A stretch of DNA of 7,489 bases from an uncultured Clostridium sp. (GCA_900549235.1 URNT01000070.1:1-7489), one strand, 5' to 3'. Shown: positions 1-7,449, counted from the stretch's first letter. Numbers and translations are program-made. The notes: a model not told the origin generated them from the sequence alone.

Positions 1-60
1 AGCCCCAATCATTATCATAGAAGATCTTAATTACAGACTTTTCTTCACACGCTCTATTAA

Positions 61-93
61 GGGGAAGATTCATTCAGTGAATCTTTTCCTTTG
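61..93 (+). terminator. Possible rightward terminator hairpin
   Basis: The arms AGATTCA (66-72) and TGAATCT (78-84) pair perfectly around a 5-base loop. On the plus strand the stem extends outward by an A-T pair, two G-U wobbles and two G-C pairs (61-65 with 85-89), and TTT follows at 90-92. The wobble pairs form only in plus-strand RNA, which favours termination of a rightward transcript entering from the left. The U-tract is short and no such gene is visible in the window, so the call is tentative. It lies back to back with the leftward terminator at 97-140, as expected between convergent genes. Confidence 0.4.
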
Positions 94-96
94 ATT

Positions 97-140
97 CCAA
101 CAAAAGCCGGAGACTGCCCCCAACATCACAGCCCCCGGCT
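97..140 (-). terminator. Rho-independent terminator of the c-di-GMP gene
   Basis: Read on the minus strand, AGCCGGGGGCT (140-130) pairs with AGTCTCCGGCT (115-105) as an 11-bp stem with two G-U wobbles, around a 14-base loop. The stem runs into TTTGTT at 104-99. It begins only 8 bases after the stop codon of the large gene at 148-150. GC-rich stem, U-rich tail and position together fit an intrinsic terminator ending that transcript. Confidence 0.75.
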
Positions 141-147
141 TTCTCCC

Positions 148-3100
148 TCACTCCTCATAATAACAATACTGATTCTTCCCGCAGCCCTTGCTCCGGTACA
201 AGGCCTGATCCGCTCTCGCCAGGTTTTTCTCATAAGAAAACTCGCCCTTTTTTACCATGGCGATCCCCGCGCTGCAGGAGATGGGCACTGGATTTTCTTT
301 TCTCAGGGCCTCAAAGAGCTGGGTCATACGGCGATCCAGGATTTCTCTGCTGCTCACATCCTTAAGGAAAACCAGAAATTCATCGCCGCCCAGTCTTCCC
401 ACCAGATCCCGGCGGCGGAAGGTGGCAAGAAGGATTTCCGTCAGCCTCTTTAACGCTGAGTCTCCTTCCAGATGGCCATAGGTATCATTGATCTGCTTAA
501 AATTATCCAGGTCGATGACAATGATGGCACCGCAGCTTTCTTCCCGACTGCTCATATGGAGCTTTACTTCCCGCTCAAAGATCCGGCGGTTATATACATT
601 GGTCAGGGGATCCCGGCTGGCTTCCCGTTCCTGGGCCAGTGCCCGCCGTTTTTCCACGTCAATATCCTTCAGATATAAAAGAGCGTGCATTTTCTCGGTA
701 AAACGCTCCTGGAATACATGGATCACCAGCTCCATCCAGTGATATTCTCCCTTTATTAGGCGGCGGATACATACCTTTGCTGTATGAGTAGCCTTCTTAT
801 GAAGGGCCCGCATGGTCTCAACCTGCATATATGGCTCATAGATTTCGATTTCTTCCGGCGGCACCAGCTCCCTGATATGGCGGACCATAACCTCTGTAAA
901 GGTCTCCCCCCACTGGCGGCTTTCTTCCATATAAGAGGCCCATAGGCCGCCAGCGGCCTTCAGCTGGTTTTCCTCCACATCCACCTCAGCATATGCCACC
1001 GTTTCAGAAAGCATAGCCTCATAGAAATCATTTTTCCTCATGTATTCAAGCTCCAGGGTGCGCTCCTGATTGGCAGCATCCAACCGGACTACAATGGTAT
1101 TAACATCCTGCGCTTCCTTGCCTAGGTGGCGGATCCTCAGCTTAAACCACTCATAGGTGCCATGCTTCGTTTTAAGAAGGAGCTCTATACCTTGGTTTTC
1201 CTCTCGCTGTCTTACATGCAGAAACAAGGAACGGAACTGATCTACAAAATTGGGATGCACCATATCCTTGCGGATCCAGCATTCCGGGAAATCCTCCTCC
1301 TTCAGGCAGTCGCCTGCCAGCAGCTCCCGCCCTGTATGGAAATAAATCGATTTTTTCATCTCATTGAATTCAAACATCTCACTGGTGGCGGCCTCGTGTA
1401 TGAATTTCGGCTTATTCATCTCGCTGATGATCCGGTGATAGCCCTGAAGGCAGATCATGCCGTCGCTGTCCTCTGCGCGTATGCCCAGGCACCGCACTAC
1501 AACCTCGCCCTTGTCAGGATGATCCCAGGTGTATTCAAGCTGTGTGATCTGTCGGGTATTTATCATGGAATCGACAGCGGCATTTACATAATGATAATAG
1601 CCGTCATTAATCCGGCCGTACCACTGCTGGTAGCATTCCTCCGGCGTCATACTGGTGTGGATCCCAAGCAAGCGGCGCATGGTACCGTCAGTATACATCT
1701 CCGCCTGTTCCTGTGCCGGGTTCAGACGGATCACCCAGAGCCCCAGGACCGTTGATTTTAAAATGTCCTCATACCGGCAGTCCAGAAGTTCGTTGAGCCG
1801 TTCCTCTGTCTGATAGCGTGTGACGCGGTCTGCCAGGAAGCAGGCCATGGTATGGAGCTGGGCATCGTCCTCTCTGCAGTATCTGGGATTATCCACACCG
1901 ATAAAGCCGATCAGCCGGCGTTCCTTCCAGATTGGTGCGGCCAGCAGATTTTTAATTCCCTGACTGCTTAACACATCCCATTCTGCATAAAATTCTTCCC
2001 GGACCTGGTCCACATCTGTGATCACAATGGATTTCTCCTGCACAAAGTTCTGGAGCCATCGGCGCAGCAGTTTAGAAGGTATGGCTTGAAGACGGTCTCT
2101 TTGACTGGTAATGCCCTTCCTGCACCATTCGTAAGTATTGCTCCAGTGTCCTCTGTCCTCATCGACCTCAAAAACATAAGCGCGGTCAGCCTGGTAAAAT
2201 TCTCCAATGGAGCCCAGAACCTTTAAGATAGCGGTGCCGATATGTTCTTCCTCCACCAGTATTCTGGTGCAGTCTACAATATTTTTCTCAAAATCCAGCT
2301 TTTCACGGACACTCTGGCTTACAATCTCTTTTTCTGTTATGTCAATGGCGATCTCCAGTCTGGCCATCTTTCCGCACCAGAGGATCAGCTTGTCCTTTAG
2401 GATAAAATGACGGTTTAAATATGGGTTTTCATTTTCCCACACATGGAACTGATCCATCCGCAGGCAGTGATTGGTACAAAATTCACAGGGACTGCTCTGC
2501 CCCTGGAGTACCTCATAGCATTTGCGTCCCTTATAGTCATACATCCCTGTAAGCCGGCGGCCTGCCGGATTCAGATAATACAGCTCGAAGGTTTCCACAT
2601 CACTGACATACACCACATCATCCATTCCCTCTACAATGGCGCTGAGTTCCTCCCGGCCGATGGACTCAGCCTCATTTCCACCAGAAGCCGCAAACTGCGT
2701 TTGGAAGCATCTGACAGCCTTCTCCCTGGCCTGGTACAGCTCCGTGTTTTCGTCCATATACAGAGCTTCAAATAAATCCCTGGGACAAGGCTTGGCAAAA
2801 AGATAACCCTGGAGCATCTCTGGCGAAAGTCCGGCAAGGACCTCAAGCTCCTCTTTTGTTTCCACACCCTCGCAGCATACACGGATCTGGGCGCTGTGGG
2901 CCAGCTCGATCATATTGCTCAGCAGACGGTAATTGTAAGCGCTGTGTTGGATATGACGCACAAAGCAGCGGTCGATCTTGATCTCGTGGATCTCCATGCT
3001 CTTAAGATAGCTCAGGCTGGAATAGCCCGTTCCGAAATCGTCAATAGCGATCTGAATACCGCAGCGCTCCCACTGGTAAAATATTTTATTAAAATGGCGG

Positions 3101-4392
3101 TAATCCTGAAGCTGCATGCTTTCTGTGACCTCAAGGGTCAGGGCATCTCCCGGAAGCCCTACAGACTCTAAAACCTTCAGAACCTGATCGGCGATCCCTT
3201 CCTGTCTCAGCTGCACATAGGAAATGTTGACACTCATATGGAAGGAAGGGATGCGCTGCCGCCACACCAGACACTGCTCAAGGGCCGTTTTTAAAATCCA
3301 GAGCCCTAACGGGCAGATCAGTTCTGTCTGCTCTAACAGCGGGATAAATACGTCCGGCCCAACGGGGCCCTTTTCCGGTGAGGTATAGCGTAAAAGCGCC
3401 TCCGCACCCCACAGCTTAAAGCTGCCGCTCTGGATCTGAGGCTGATAGCAGAGGGAAAAGCCGGTAAAATGATTCTGCACACTGCGGCGCAGCTCGTCCC
3501 GCAGTTCAATCCGGCTGCGCTGCTGCTCATAGTCTTCCTGTTGGAAAAATACTAAGGTATCCTTACCATTTTTCTTCGCCCGATCCAGGGCTGTTTCACC
3601 ATACTGATAAAGGGTATTTTCATCGGCAGAGGGGTCAGTATCGAAGGCTACCACACCAGCGGAAAGGGTACAGTATTCCTGGACGTGCTCACGGATCCTG
3701 AAAAATACTGTCTTGGCCTGGACGCATGTGGCCGCAGGCATATAAATGGCAAACCGGTCACCGTCCAAACGGTAAATGTGGGACAGAGGATCTGCAGAAT
3801 TTTCCAGAGACTCCGATACACGTTTCAAGATATGGTTTCCATAGCCCCGGCCGTATTTGATATTTATGTCCTTAAAATTGTCCATGCCAAGAACCATGAG
3901 GCAGCCGCTCCGCTCATTTGAAAGGCAGGCCTCCATATCTTCGATCAGTTTCTCGCCGTTTAAAAGACCGGTAAGAGGATCCGCCTTCTTTTCCAGCACC
4001 TTGTCCGAGATCCGTCCGATCATACACAGCTGTCTGCCGTCCGCATCAAACTGGGCTTTTCCCCGGCAGCTGATCCAGATCCGGTTTCCTTTCCGGTCGA
4101 TCAGGCGGTATTCCATATTGTGGACCGTCTCTCTGCCTTCCATTATAAGGTTCAAATGCTCTGATACGGCAGGCAGATCCCTGTTGTAGACAACGGATAT
4201 CCAATCCTCCAGGGTATGCCCCTCCTCCGGGCTGGATCCCAGGTCAAATTTTTCATGGATCCCGCCGAAAATATAGATCCGCTTATGCTGAAGATCCCAA
4301 AGAAAAAGATAATCATCTGTGCTTTCATTTAAGAGCCGCATGGTCTGCAAATACTGCTCTACGTCCTGCTGTGTCTGTATGCTATGGCTCAC
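148..4392 (-). CDS. Multi-sensor cyclic-di-GMP turnover protein (PAS-GGDEF-EAL-PAS-GAF-PAS-GGDEF)
   Basis: This 1,414-residue protein is predicted to make and hydrolyse cyclic di-GMP. No membrane segment or signal peptide is seen, so it should be cytosolic. Order by approximate residue: PAS (25-130); GGDEF-like domain (135-285) whose motif is DGDRF at 210-214 and whose metal-binding D-x-D is G-M-D (169-171), so probably inactive; EAL phosphodiesterase (295-545) with EAL 331-333, N389, E421, D451/D452, K472, E508, E511 and Q528 all present; PAS with a Cys cluster (583-690); GAF (700-865); about three PAS-like regions (870-1250); canonical GGDEF (1255-1414) with D1294-L-D1296, GGDEF 1335-1339 and inhibitory RxxD 1326-1329. 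The GTG start has GGGAGG seven bases upstream; the next in-frame Met is residue 18. A terminator follows directly. The enzyme class is clear; the signals sensed, and which activity dominates, are unknown. The degenerate GGDEF may bind GTP to stimulate the EAL domain, as known for some composite proteins; that role is inference. Confidence 0.95.
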   Translation of the reverse strand: MSHSIQTQQDVEQYLQTMRLLNESTDDYLFLWDLQHKRIYIFGGIHEKFDLGSSPEEGHTLEDWISVVYNRDLPAVSEHLNLIMEGRETVHNMEYRLIDRKGNRIWISCRGKAQFDADGRQLCMIGRISDKVLEKKADPLTGLLNGEKLIEDMEACLSNERSGCLMVLGMDNFKDINIKYGRGYGNHILKRVSESLENSADPLSHIYRLDGDRFAIYMPAATCVQAKTVFFRIREHVQEYCTLSAGVVAFDTDPSADENTLYQYGETALDRAKKNGKDTLVFFQQEDYEQQRSRIELRDELRRSVQNHFTGFSLCYQPQIQSGSFKLWGAEALLRYTSPEKGPVGPDVFIPLLEQTELICPLGLWILKTALEQCLVWRQRIPSFHMSVNISYVQLRQEGIADQVLKVLESVGLPGDALTLEVTESMQLQDYRHFNKIFYQWERCGIQIAIDDFGTGYSSLSYLKSMEIHEIKIDRCFVRHIQHSAYNYRLLSNMIELAHSAQIRVCCEGVETKEELEVLAGLSPEMLQGYLFAKPCPRDLFEALYMDENTELYQAREKAVRCFQTQFAASGGNEAESIGREELSAIVEGMDDVVYVSDVETFELYYLNPAGRRLTGMYDYKGRKCYEVLQGQSSPCEFCTNHCLRMDQFHVWENENPYLNRHFILKDKLILWCGKMARLEIAIDITEKEIVSQSVREKLDFEKNIVDCTRILVEEEHIGTAILKVLGSIGEFYQADRAYVFEVDEDRGHWSNTYEWCRKGITSQRDRLQAIPSKLLRRWLQNFVQEKSIVITDVDQVREEFYAEWDVLSSQGIKNLLAAPIWKERRLIGFIGVDNPRYCREDDAQLHTMACFLADRVTRYQTEERLNELLDCRYEDILKSTVLGLWVIRLNPAQEQAEMYTDGTMRRLLGIHTSMTPEECYQQWYGRINDGYYHYVNAAVDSMINTRQITQLEYTWDHPDKGEVVVRCLGIRAEDSDGMICLQGYHRIISEMNKPKFIHEAATSEMFEFNEMKKSIYFHTGRELLAGDCLKEEDFPECWIRKDMVHPNFVDQFRSLFLHVRQREENQGIELLLKTKHGTYEWFKLRIRHLGKEAQDVNTIVVRLDAANQERTLELEYMRKNDFYEAMLSETVAYAEVDVEENQLKAAGGLWASYMEESRQWGETFTEVMVRHIRELVPPEEIEIYEPYMQVETMRALHKKATHTAKVCIRRLIKGEYHWMELVIHVFQERFTEKMHALLYLKDIDVEKRRALAQEREASRDPLTNVYNRRIFEREVKLHMSSREESCGAIIVIDLDNFKQINDTYGHLEGDSALKRLTEILLATFRRRDLVGRLGGDEFLVFLKDVSSREILDRRMTQLFEALRKENPVPISCSAGIAMVKKGEFSYEKNLARADQALYRSKGCGKNQYCYYEE

Positions 4393-4399
4393 AGGGCAA

Positions 4400-4405
4400 C
4401 CTCCC
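4400..4405 (-). promoter_or_regulatory. Ribosome binding site fixing the GTG start
   Basis: GGGAGG on the minus strand lies seven bases before the GTG at 4392-4390. This near-consensus Shine-Dalgarno at ideal spacing is why GTG, rather than the ATG at residue 18, is taken as the start of the c-di-GMP gene. Confidence 0.8.
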
Positions 4406-4420
4406 GTTTCTCTGATCTGT

Positions 4421-4438
4421 CCCTCTTAAAAGAGAGGG
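4421..4438 (-). other. Leader hairpin before the c-di-GMP gene
   Basis: CCCTCT and AGAGGG arms (6 bp) flank a 6-base spacer, between the predicted transcription start and the ribosome site. No run of U follows on the minus strand, so it is not a normal terminator. It could stabilise the 5' end, act as an operator in DNA, or be incidental. The symmetry is plain; function is unknown. Confidence 0.35.
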
Positions 4439-4449
4439 CATTTGAATAA

Positions 4450-4472
4450 AATAACTATTGGTTATTATATCA
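4450..4472 (-). promoter_or_regulatory. Extended -10 promoter with overlapping inverted repeat
   Basis: On the minus strand TGATATAAT (4472-4464) is a perfect extended -10 element (TG-n-TATAAT). No good -35 is seen at normal spacing, which is common for extended -10 promoters. Transcription would begin near 4457, giving a leader of about 65 bases. An inverted repeat, AATAAC/GTTATT with a 5-base centre (4450-4466), overlaps the -10 and the likely start, where a repressor could bind. A second small symmetric element (AATGG/CCATT, 4486-4500) sits where the -35 would be. The promoter is well supported; the operator role is inference. Confidence 0.6.
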
Positions 4473-4545
4473 TTAAACAGGAGAAAATGGAACCGCCATT
4501 CTGCTGTGTCCTTCGTTCATTGTCAGGGAGCAGAGGCTGCTTTTA

Positions 4546-4986
4546 TTAAGAACAGATCTTCATATCTTCTTCCTCGTTGTCAAGCTCCTTCAGCCGTCTG
4601 AGCCATCTGAGGACACTGCCGTTTTTGCAGAACTCGATCAATGCTCCGCCTCTTGAATACTCTGCCCGAACAGCCCCCATAAGCAACGCCATCACACCCT
4701 GGCCGTCCAGCTGTTCTACCTGTGCGTCTGTCATGGAAGCCCTTCCCCACTTGATTCCGTGTTCAGCCAGAATCTCAAGGAAACGCTCCATTCCGTATTC
4801 CTCGTGATTCACTCTGAAATAATCTACGTCATCCGCGAGAAAATAGACTGACTCAGGATAATCCGCAAATGGCTCCGGTACTGGATCCTGCCTCAGCCCA
4901 ACCCGATACTCATAAAACTCCCACTTACTGAAATCAGAATTCTCAATCCTGAACATATGCCTGGTCAGCACGTCAAACTTCCCCAT
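4546..4986 (-). CDS. DUF6508-like hypothetical protein
   Basis: A 146-residue soluble protein with no signal peptide or membrane segment. The C-terminal part (about 98-135) reads VMALLMGAVRAEY..GGALIEF..NGSVLRWLRRLKELD. This pattern (V-R-x-E, small Gly-rich turn, then a tryptophan/arginine helix) resembles what I recall of the DUF6508 group, but no search backs this. The N-terminal half is rich in aromatic and acidic residues and matches nothing I know. The open frame extends upstream to a TTG at 5028, but that codon lies in the -10 box of the gene's own promoter. The ATG at 4986 has AAGGGGG seven bases upstream and is the start used here. The gene is co-directional with the c-di-GMP gene, 153 bases away with no clear terminator between, so some read-through is possible. 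Function is unknown; no catalytic motif is visible. Confidence 0.85.
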   Translation of the reverse strand: MGKFDVLTRHMFRIENSDFSKWEFYEYRVGLRQDPVPEPFADYPESVYFLADDVDYFRVNHEEYGMERFLEILAEHGIKWGRASMTDAQVEQLDGQGVMALLMGAVRAEYSRGGALIEFCKNGSVLRWLRRLKELDNEEEDMKICS

Positions 4987-4993
4987 TTTGTAT

Positions 4994-5000
4994 CCCCCTT
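4994..5000 (-). promoter_or_regulatory. Ribosome binding site deciding the ATG start at 4986
   Basis: AAGGGGG on the minus strand lies seven bases before the ATG at 4986-4984. It is the only strong Shine-Dalgarno near the 5' end of this frame and supports the short (146-residue) form of the DUF6508-like protein. Confidence 0.8.
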
Positions 5001-5027
5001 GTAAAAAATTAAGATTTATTTGTTTCA

Positions 5028-5056
5028 ACTATACTGCTTTTTCACTAAATTCGCAA
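5028..5056 (-). promoter_or_regulatory. Sigma-A-like promoter of the DUF6508-like gene
   Basis: On the minus strand, TTGCGA (5056-5051) and TATAGT (5033-5028) are separated by exactly 17 bases. They match the -35 consensus at 4 of 6 positions and the -10 consensus at 5 of 6. Transcription would start near 5021, leaving a leader of about 35 bases before the ribosome site and the ATG at 4986. This is the cleanest two-box promoter seen in the window. Confidence 0.65.
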
Positions 5057-5219
5057 CAGAAAATTACATTTTCTTATATATTACACATAAAATAGTCGTT
5101 TTTGTAACTATAAAACATGTGTAAATGCACAAAAATATTAGGTTTTGATGCGGGAGATGGGAAGTGGCTCTGCGCTTTTGGGGATTTTTGCCGGGGGACA
5201 GGGGGGATTGGAAACGCGG

Positions 5220-5248
5220 TTGCCGGGGCTGGGTGGGTGTGGTAAACT
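5220..5248 (+). promoter_or_regulatory. Candidate cas3 promoter
   Basis: TTGCCG (5220-5225) and TAAACT (5243-5248) are separated by 17 bases; each matches its consensus at 4 of 6 positions. Transcription would start near 5255, about 38 bases before the ATG of cas3. The spacer is almost entirely G and T. The boxes are only moderate, and an AT-rich site further upstream (for example TAAAAT at 5088-5093) cannot be excluded. Confidence 0.3.
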
Positions 5249-5280
5249 GGGAGTATGAGACTGGGATTTGGTAAAAGGAT

Positions 5281-5286
5281 AGGGGG
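5281..5286 (+). promoter_or_regulatory. Ribosome binding site of cas3
   Basis: AGGGGG lies six bases before the ATG at 5293, a strong Shine-Dalgarno at suitable spacing. It supports the chosen cas3 start. Confidence 0.75.
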
Positions 5287-5292
5287 AATTCT

Positions 5293-7431
5293 ATGAAATA
5301 TCTAGCGCATTTAGACGGAGAACGCCAGCAGACCATAAAGGAGCACCTAACAGGAACAGCCCTGCTTTCAGCAAAATTCGCAGAAGCGTTCGGAAACCGT
5401 GACTGGGGATACTGCTGCGGAATGCTGCATGATATAGGGAAATATTCGGAGGCATTCCAGCGGAAAATACAGGGAAATACCGGCAGCCAGGTGGACCATT
5501 CCAGCGCAGGAGCACAGGTATGCTTTGAAATGGGCGGTATGTACCCATATATGAGCTACTGTATTGCAGGGCATCATGCAGGGCTGCCGGATTATGGCGG
5601 AAGCGCAGATGAGGAGAACAGCTCCAGCCTGATGGCCAGGCGGATAAAAAAGCTGGAAGATTTTCAGGCGTATAAGGGAGATATTCAGATACCGGAGCTG
5701 AAAACACTGCCTTTTGATCCTAAAAAGTCAGCAGATCCGGATTTCTCTCTCAGTGTGTTTATCCGTATGCTGTACTCCTGCCTGGTGGATGCAGATTTTC
5801 TGGATACAGAAGCTTTTATGAAGGATGGAAAGACGGAGCGGAATGGAGGAGAAGCTCTGGATCTTCTTTTGAAAAAGCTGGAACTGTATACGGCAGGATG
5901 GCTGAAAGAACAGAAAATGGATACTGTAAACGGGAGGAGAACAGAGATATTAAGGCATTGTCTGGAATGTGGGAAAAAGGAAAGGGGGATGTTCCGTCTG
6001 ACAGTGCCTACTGGAGGCGGAAAGACCATTGCCTCACTGGCTTTTGCTCTGCGCCATGGAGTGGAGAATCATATGGACCGGGTGATCTATGTGATTCCGT
6101 ATACATCCATTATTGAACAGAATGCGGCTGTGTTTCGTAAGATTCTTGGTGATGAAAATGTTTTGGAGCATCACTGTCATGTGGATTTTGACAGCAGTGA
6201 AGAGTTTAAGCCCATGCAGCTGGCTGCGGAAAACTGGGACAAGCCGGTTGTGGTGACCACCAATGTACAGTTTTTTGAGTCGCTATTTGCAAATCGGTCC
6301 TCCAGATGCAGAAAGCTGCACAATATTGCCAACAGCGTAATCATATTTGATGAAGCCCAGATGCTGCCAGGCGATTATCTGAAGCCATGTATTGCAATGA
6401 TGGAGGAATTGGTGAGGAAGTATCGGGCCAGTATTGTGCTTTGTACGGCAACGCAGCCGGCTCTTGGGCCATTTTTTAAGAGCGGGATGGGTATGTTTGA
6501 ACTATGTCCCAGAATGGAGGAGCAGTTTCGCTTTTTTGAACGGGTCACATTTGGAGATGCCGGTATAGTGGGAGAGGATGAGCTGGCAGGGATACTGGAG
6601 CAGGAATATCAGGTTCTGTGTATTGTGAACACAAGAAAAAGGGCGCAGAATCTGTATAGAAAGCTGGAAGGAGAGGGAGTATATCATCTTTCTACGACCA
6701 TGTACCCAAAGCACAGGCGGCGTGTGCTGGAAGAGATCAGGGAGCGGCTTCGGGCAGAGGAGCAATGTATTCTGATCGCGACCAGCCTGGTGGAAGCCGG
6801 TGTGGATCTGGATTTTCGCTCTGTGTACAGGGAGCTTGCAGGAGCGGATTCTGTGATACAGGCAGCAGGAAGGTGCAACCGGGAAGGAAAAAGGCCGGCA
6901 GAGGAAAGTGTGGTAACCATGTTCCGCTTTGAGGATGCAGAAACGGCACCGGGACAGCGTCAGCAGATGGACGTGACAAAGGCGCTGCTGGCAGAGGGAT
7001 GGGATATTTCTTCTCTTAAGGGGATTGAGGAGTATTTCCGGCGGCTGTATCAGCTGAGAGGAGAAAGTCTGGACAAAAAGAGGATTATGGAAGAATTTAG
7101 AAATCAGAAATATAATTTTGCCAGAGCGGCCAAGGAAATTAAGCTGATCGAGGAAGGAACAAAGACGATCTTTATCAGTATGGAGGATGAGGCCCAGGCT
7201 CTATTGGAGCAGCTTAAATACGGCGGATATACCCGGACGGGGATGCGCAGAGCAGGTCAGTATTGTATCCAGGTGAGTGACAGGGATATGGAGAAACTGC
7301 GTGGAGCAGGCATGATCCGGCTGGTGTCAGCGGATATGGATGATTTTTATGAGCTGACAGATAAGGGACGTTATACGGAAAAAATGGGACTGGATCTTCT
7401 GGTGGATACGGCGATGGCGTTGTTTATATAA
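5293..7431 (+). CDS. cas3: CRISPR-associated nuclease/helicase Cas3, probably type I-C
   Basis: A complete 712-residue Cas3: an N-terminal HD metal-dependent nuclease fused to a superfamily 2 helicase. In type I systems Cascade recruits Cas3 to the displaced strand of crRNA-bound DNA, which Cas3 nicks and degrades while translocating with ATP. HD residues: H18, H46-D47 in MLHDIGK, H69, H94/H95 in GHHAGL, with D166/D168 as the likely last ligand. Helicase motifs: PTGGGKT (239-245, Walker A), IPYTSIIEQN (268-277), DEAQ (353-356, Walker B), TATQP (385-389), ATSLVEAGVDLDF (496-508) and QAAGRCNR (523-530). A C-terminal region of about 140 residues follows and ends in GMALFI-like ALFI. No frameshift or missing catalytic residue is seen, so it should be active. 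HD-first order, length and the QFFESLFANR stretch fit I-C, where cas3 usually opens a cas3-cas5-cas8c-cas7-cas4-cas1-cas2 operon. The subtype is inferred, because no other cas gene lies in the window. The start is fixed by AGGGGG six bases upstream. Confidence 0.95.
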   Translation: MKYLAHLDGERQQTIKEHLTGTALLSAKFAEAFGNRDWGYCCGMLHDIGKYSEAFQRKIQGNTGSQVDHSSAGAQVCFEMGGMYPYMSYCIAGHHAGLPDYGGSADEENSSSLMARRIKKLEDFQAYKGDIQIPELKTLPFDPKKSADPDFSLSVFIRMLYSCLVDADFLDTEAFMKDGKTERNGGEALDLLLKKLELYTAGWLKEQKMDTVNGRRTEILRHCLECGKKERGMFRLTVPTGGGKTIASLAFALRHGVENHMDRVIYVIPYTSIIEQNAAVFRKILGDENVLEHHCHVDFDSSEEFKPMQLAAENWDKPVVVTTNVQFFESLFANRSSRCRKLHNIANSVIIFDEAQMLPGDYLKPCIAMMEELVRKYRASIVLCTATQPALGPFFKSGMGMFELCPRMEEQFRFFERVTFGDAGIVGEDELAGILEQEYQVLCIVNTRKRAQNLYRKLEGEGVYHLSTTMYPKHRRRVLEEIRERLRAEEQCILIATSLVEAGVDLDFRSVYRELAGADSVIQAAGRCNREGKRPAEESVVTMFRFEDAETAPGQRQQMDVTKALLAEGWDISSLKGIEEYFRRLYQLRGESLDKKRIMEEFRNQKYNFARAAKEIKLIEEGTKTIFISMEDEAQALLEQLKYGGYTRTGMRRAGQYCIQVSDRDMEKLRGAGMIRLVSADMDDFYELTDKGRYTEKMGLDLLVDTAMALFI

Positions 7432-7449
7432 TGGGGCTGACTTGAAAAA

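Larger units (their letters stand above)
5057..5292. other. Divergent intergenic region with a G-rich right half
   Basis: The whole gene-free stretch between the DUF6508-like gene and cas3 is 306 bases (4987-5292). Its left part is AT-rich and contains the leftward promoter. From about 5151 to 5290 the plus strand changes sharply: by hand count 65 G and 15 C in 140 bases. G-runs of three or more lie at 5180-5183, 5193-5197, 5201-5206, 5224-5227, 5231-5233, 5235-5237, 5249-5251, 5263-5265 and 5282-5286. No gene, CRISPR repeat or tRNA is seen here. The last G-run is the cas3 ribosome site. Confidence 0.7.

Noticed and set aside
91..481. Plus-strand frames 91-453 and 257-481
   Set aside because: They are antisense to the catalytic C-terminal GGDEF domain and, for the first, run through the terminator. 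No supporting motif.
1126..1755. 209-residue open frame on the plus strand
   Set aside because: It lies wholly antisense to the middle PAS region of the large c-di-GMP gene, whose domains are clearly real. It shows no recognisable family and no good ribosome site.
4526..4544. Small hairpin AGCAG-AGG-CTGCT followed by TTT on the plus strand
   Set aside because: The stem is five base pairs plus wobbles, and the T-run is on the wrong strand to terminate the leftward DUF gene. No rightward gene ends here.
5081..5124. Perfect 8-bp inverted repeat TTACACAT / ATGTGTAA with a 28-base gap
   Set aside because: In an AT-rich intergenic region of about 300 bases, one such pair is expected roughly by chance, and the arms do not extend further. 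It would matter only if conserved in relatives.
5064..5707. Two minus-strand frames (5064-5336 and 5291-5707) overlapping the cas3 promoter region and 5' end
   Set aside because: The first reads across the G-rich region and gives low-complexity Pro/Ser/Phe protein. The second is antisense to the HD domain of cas3. Both are best explained as shadows.
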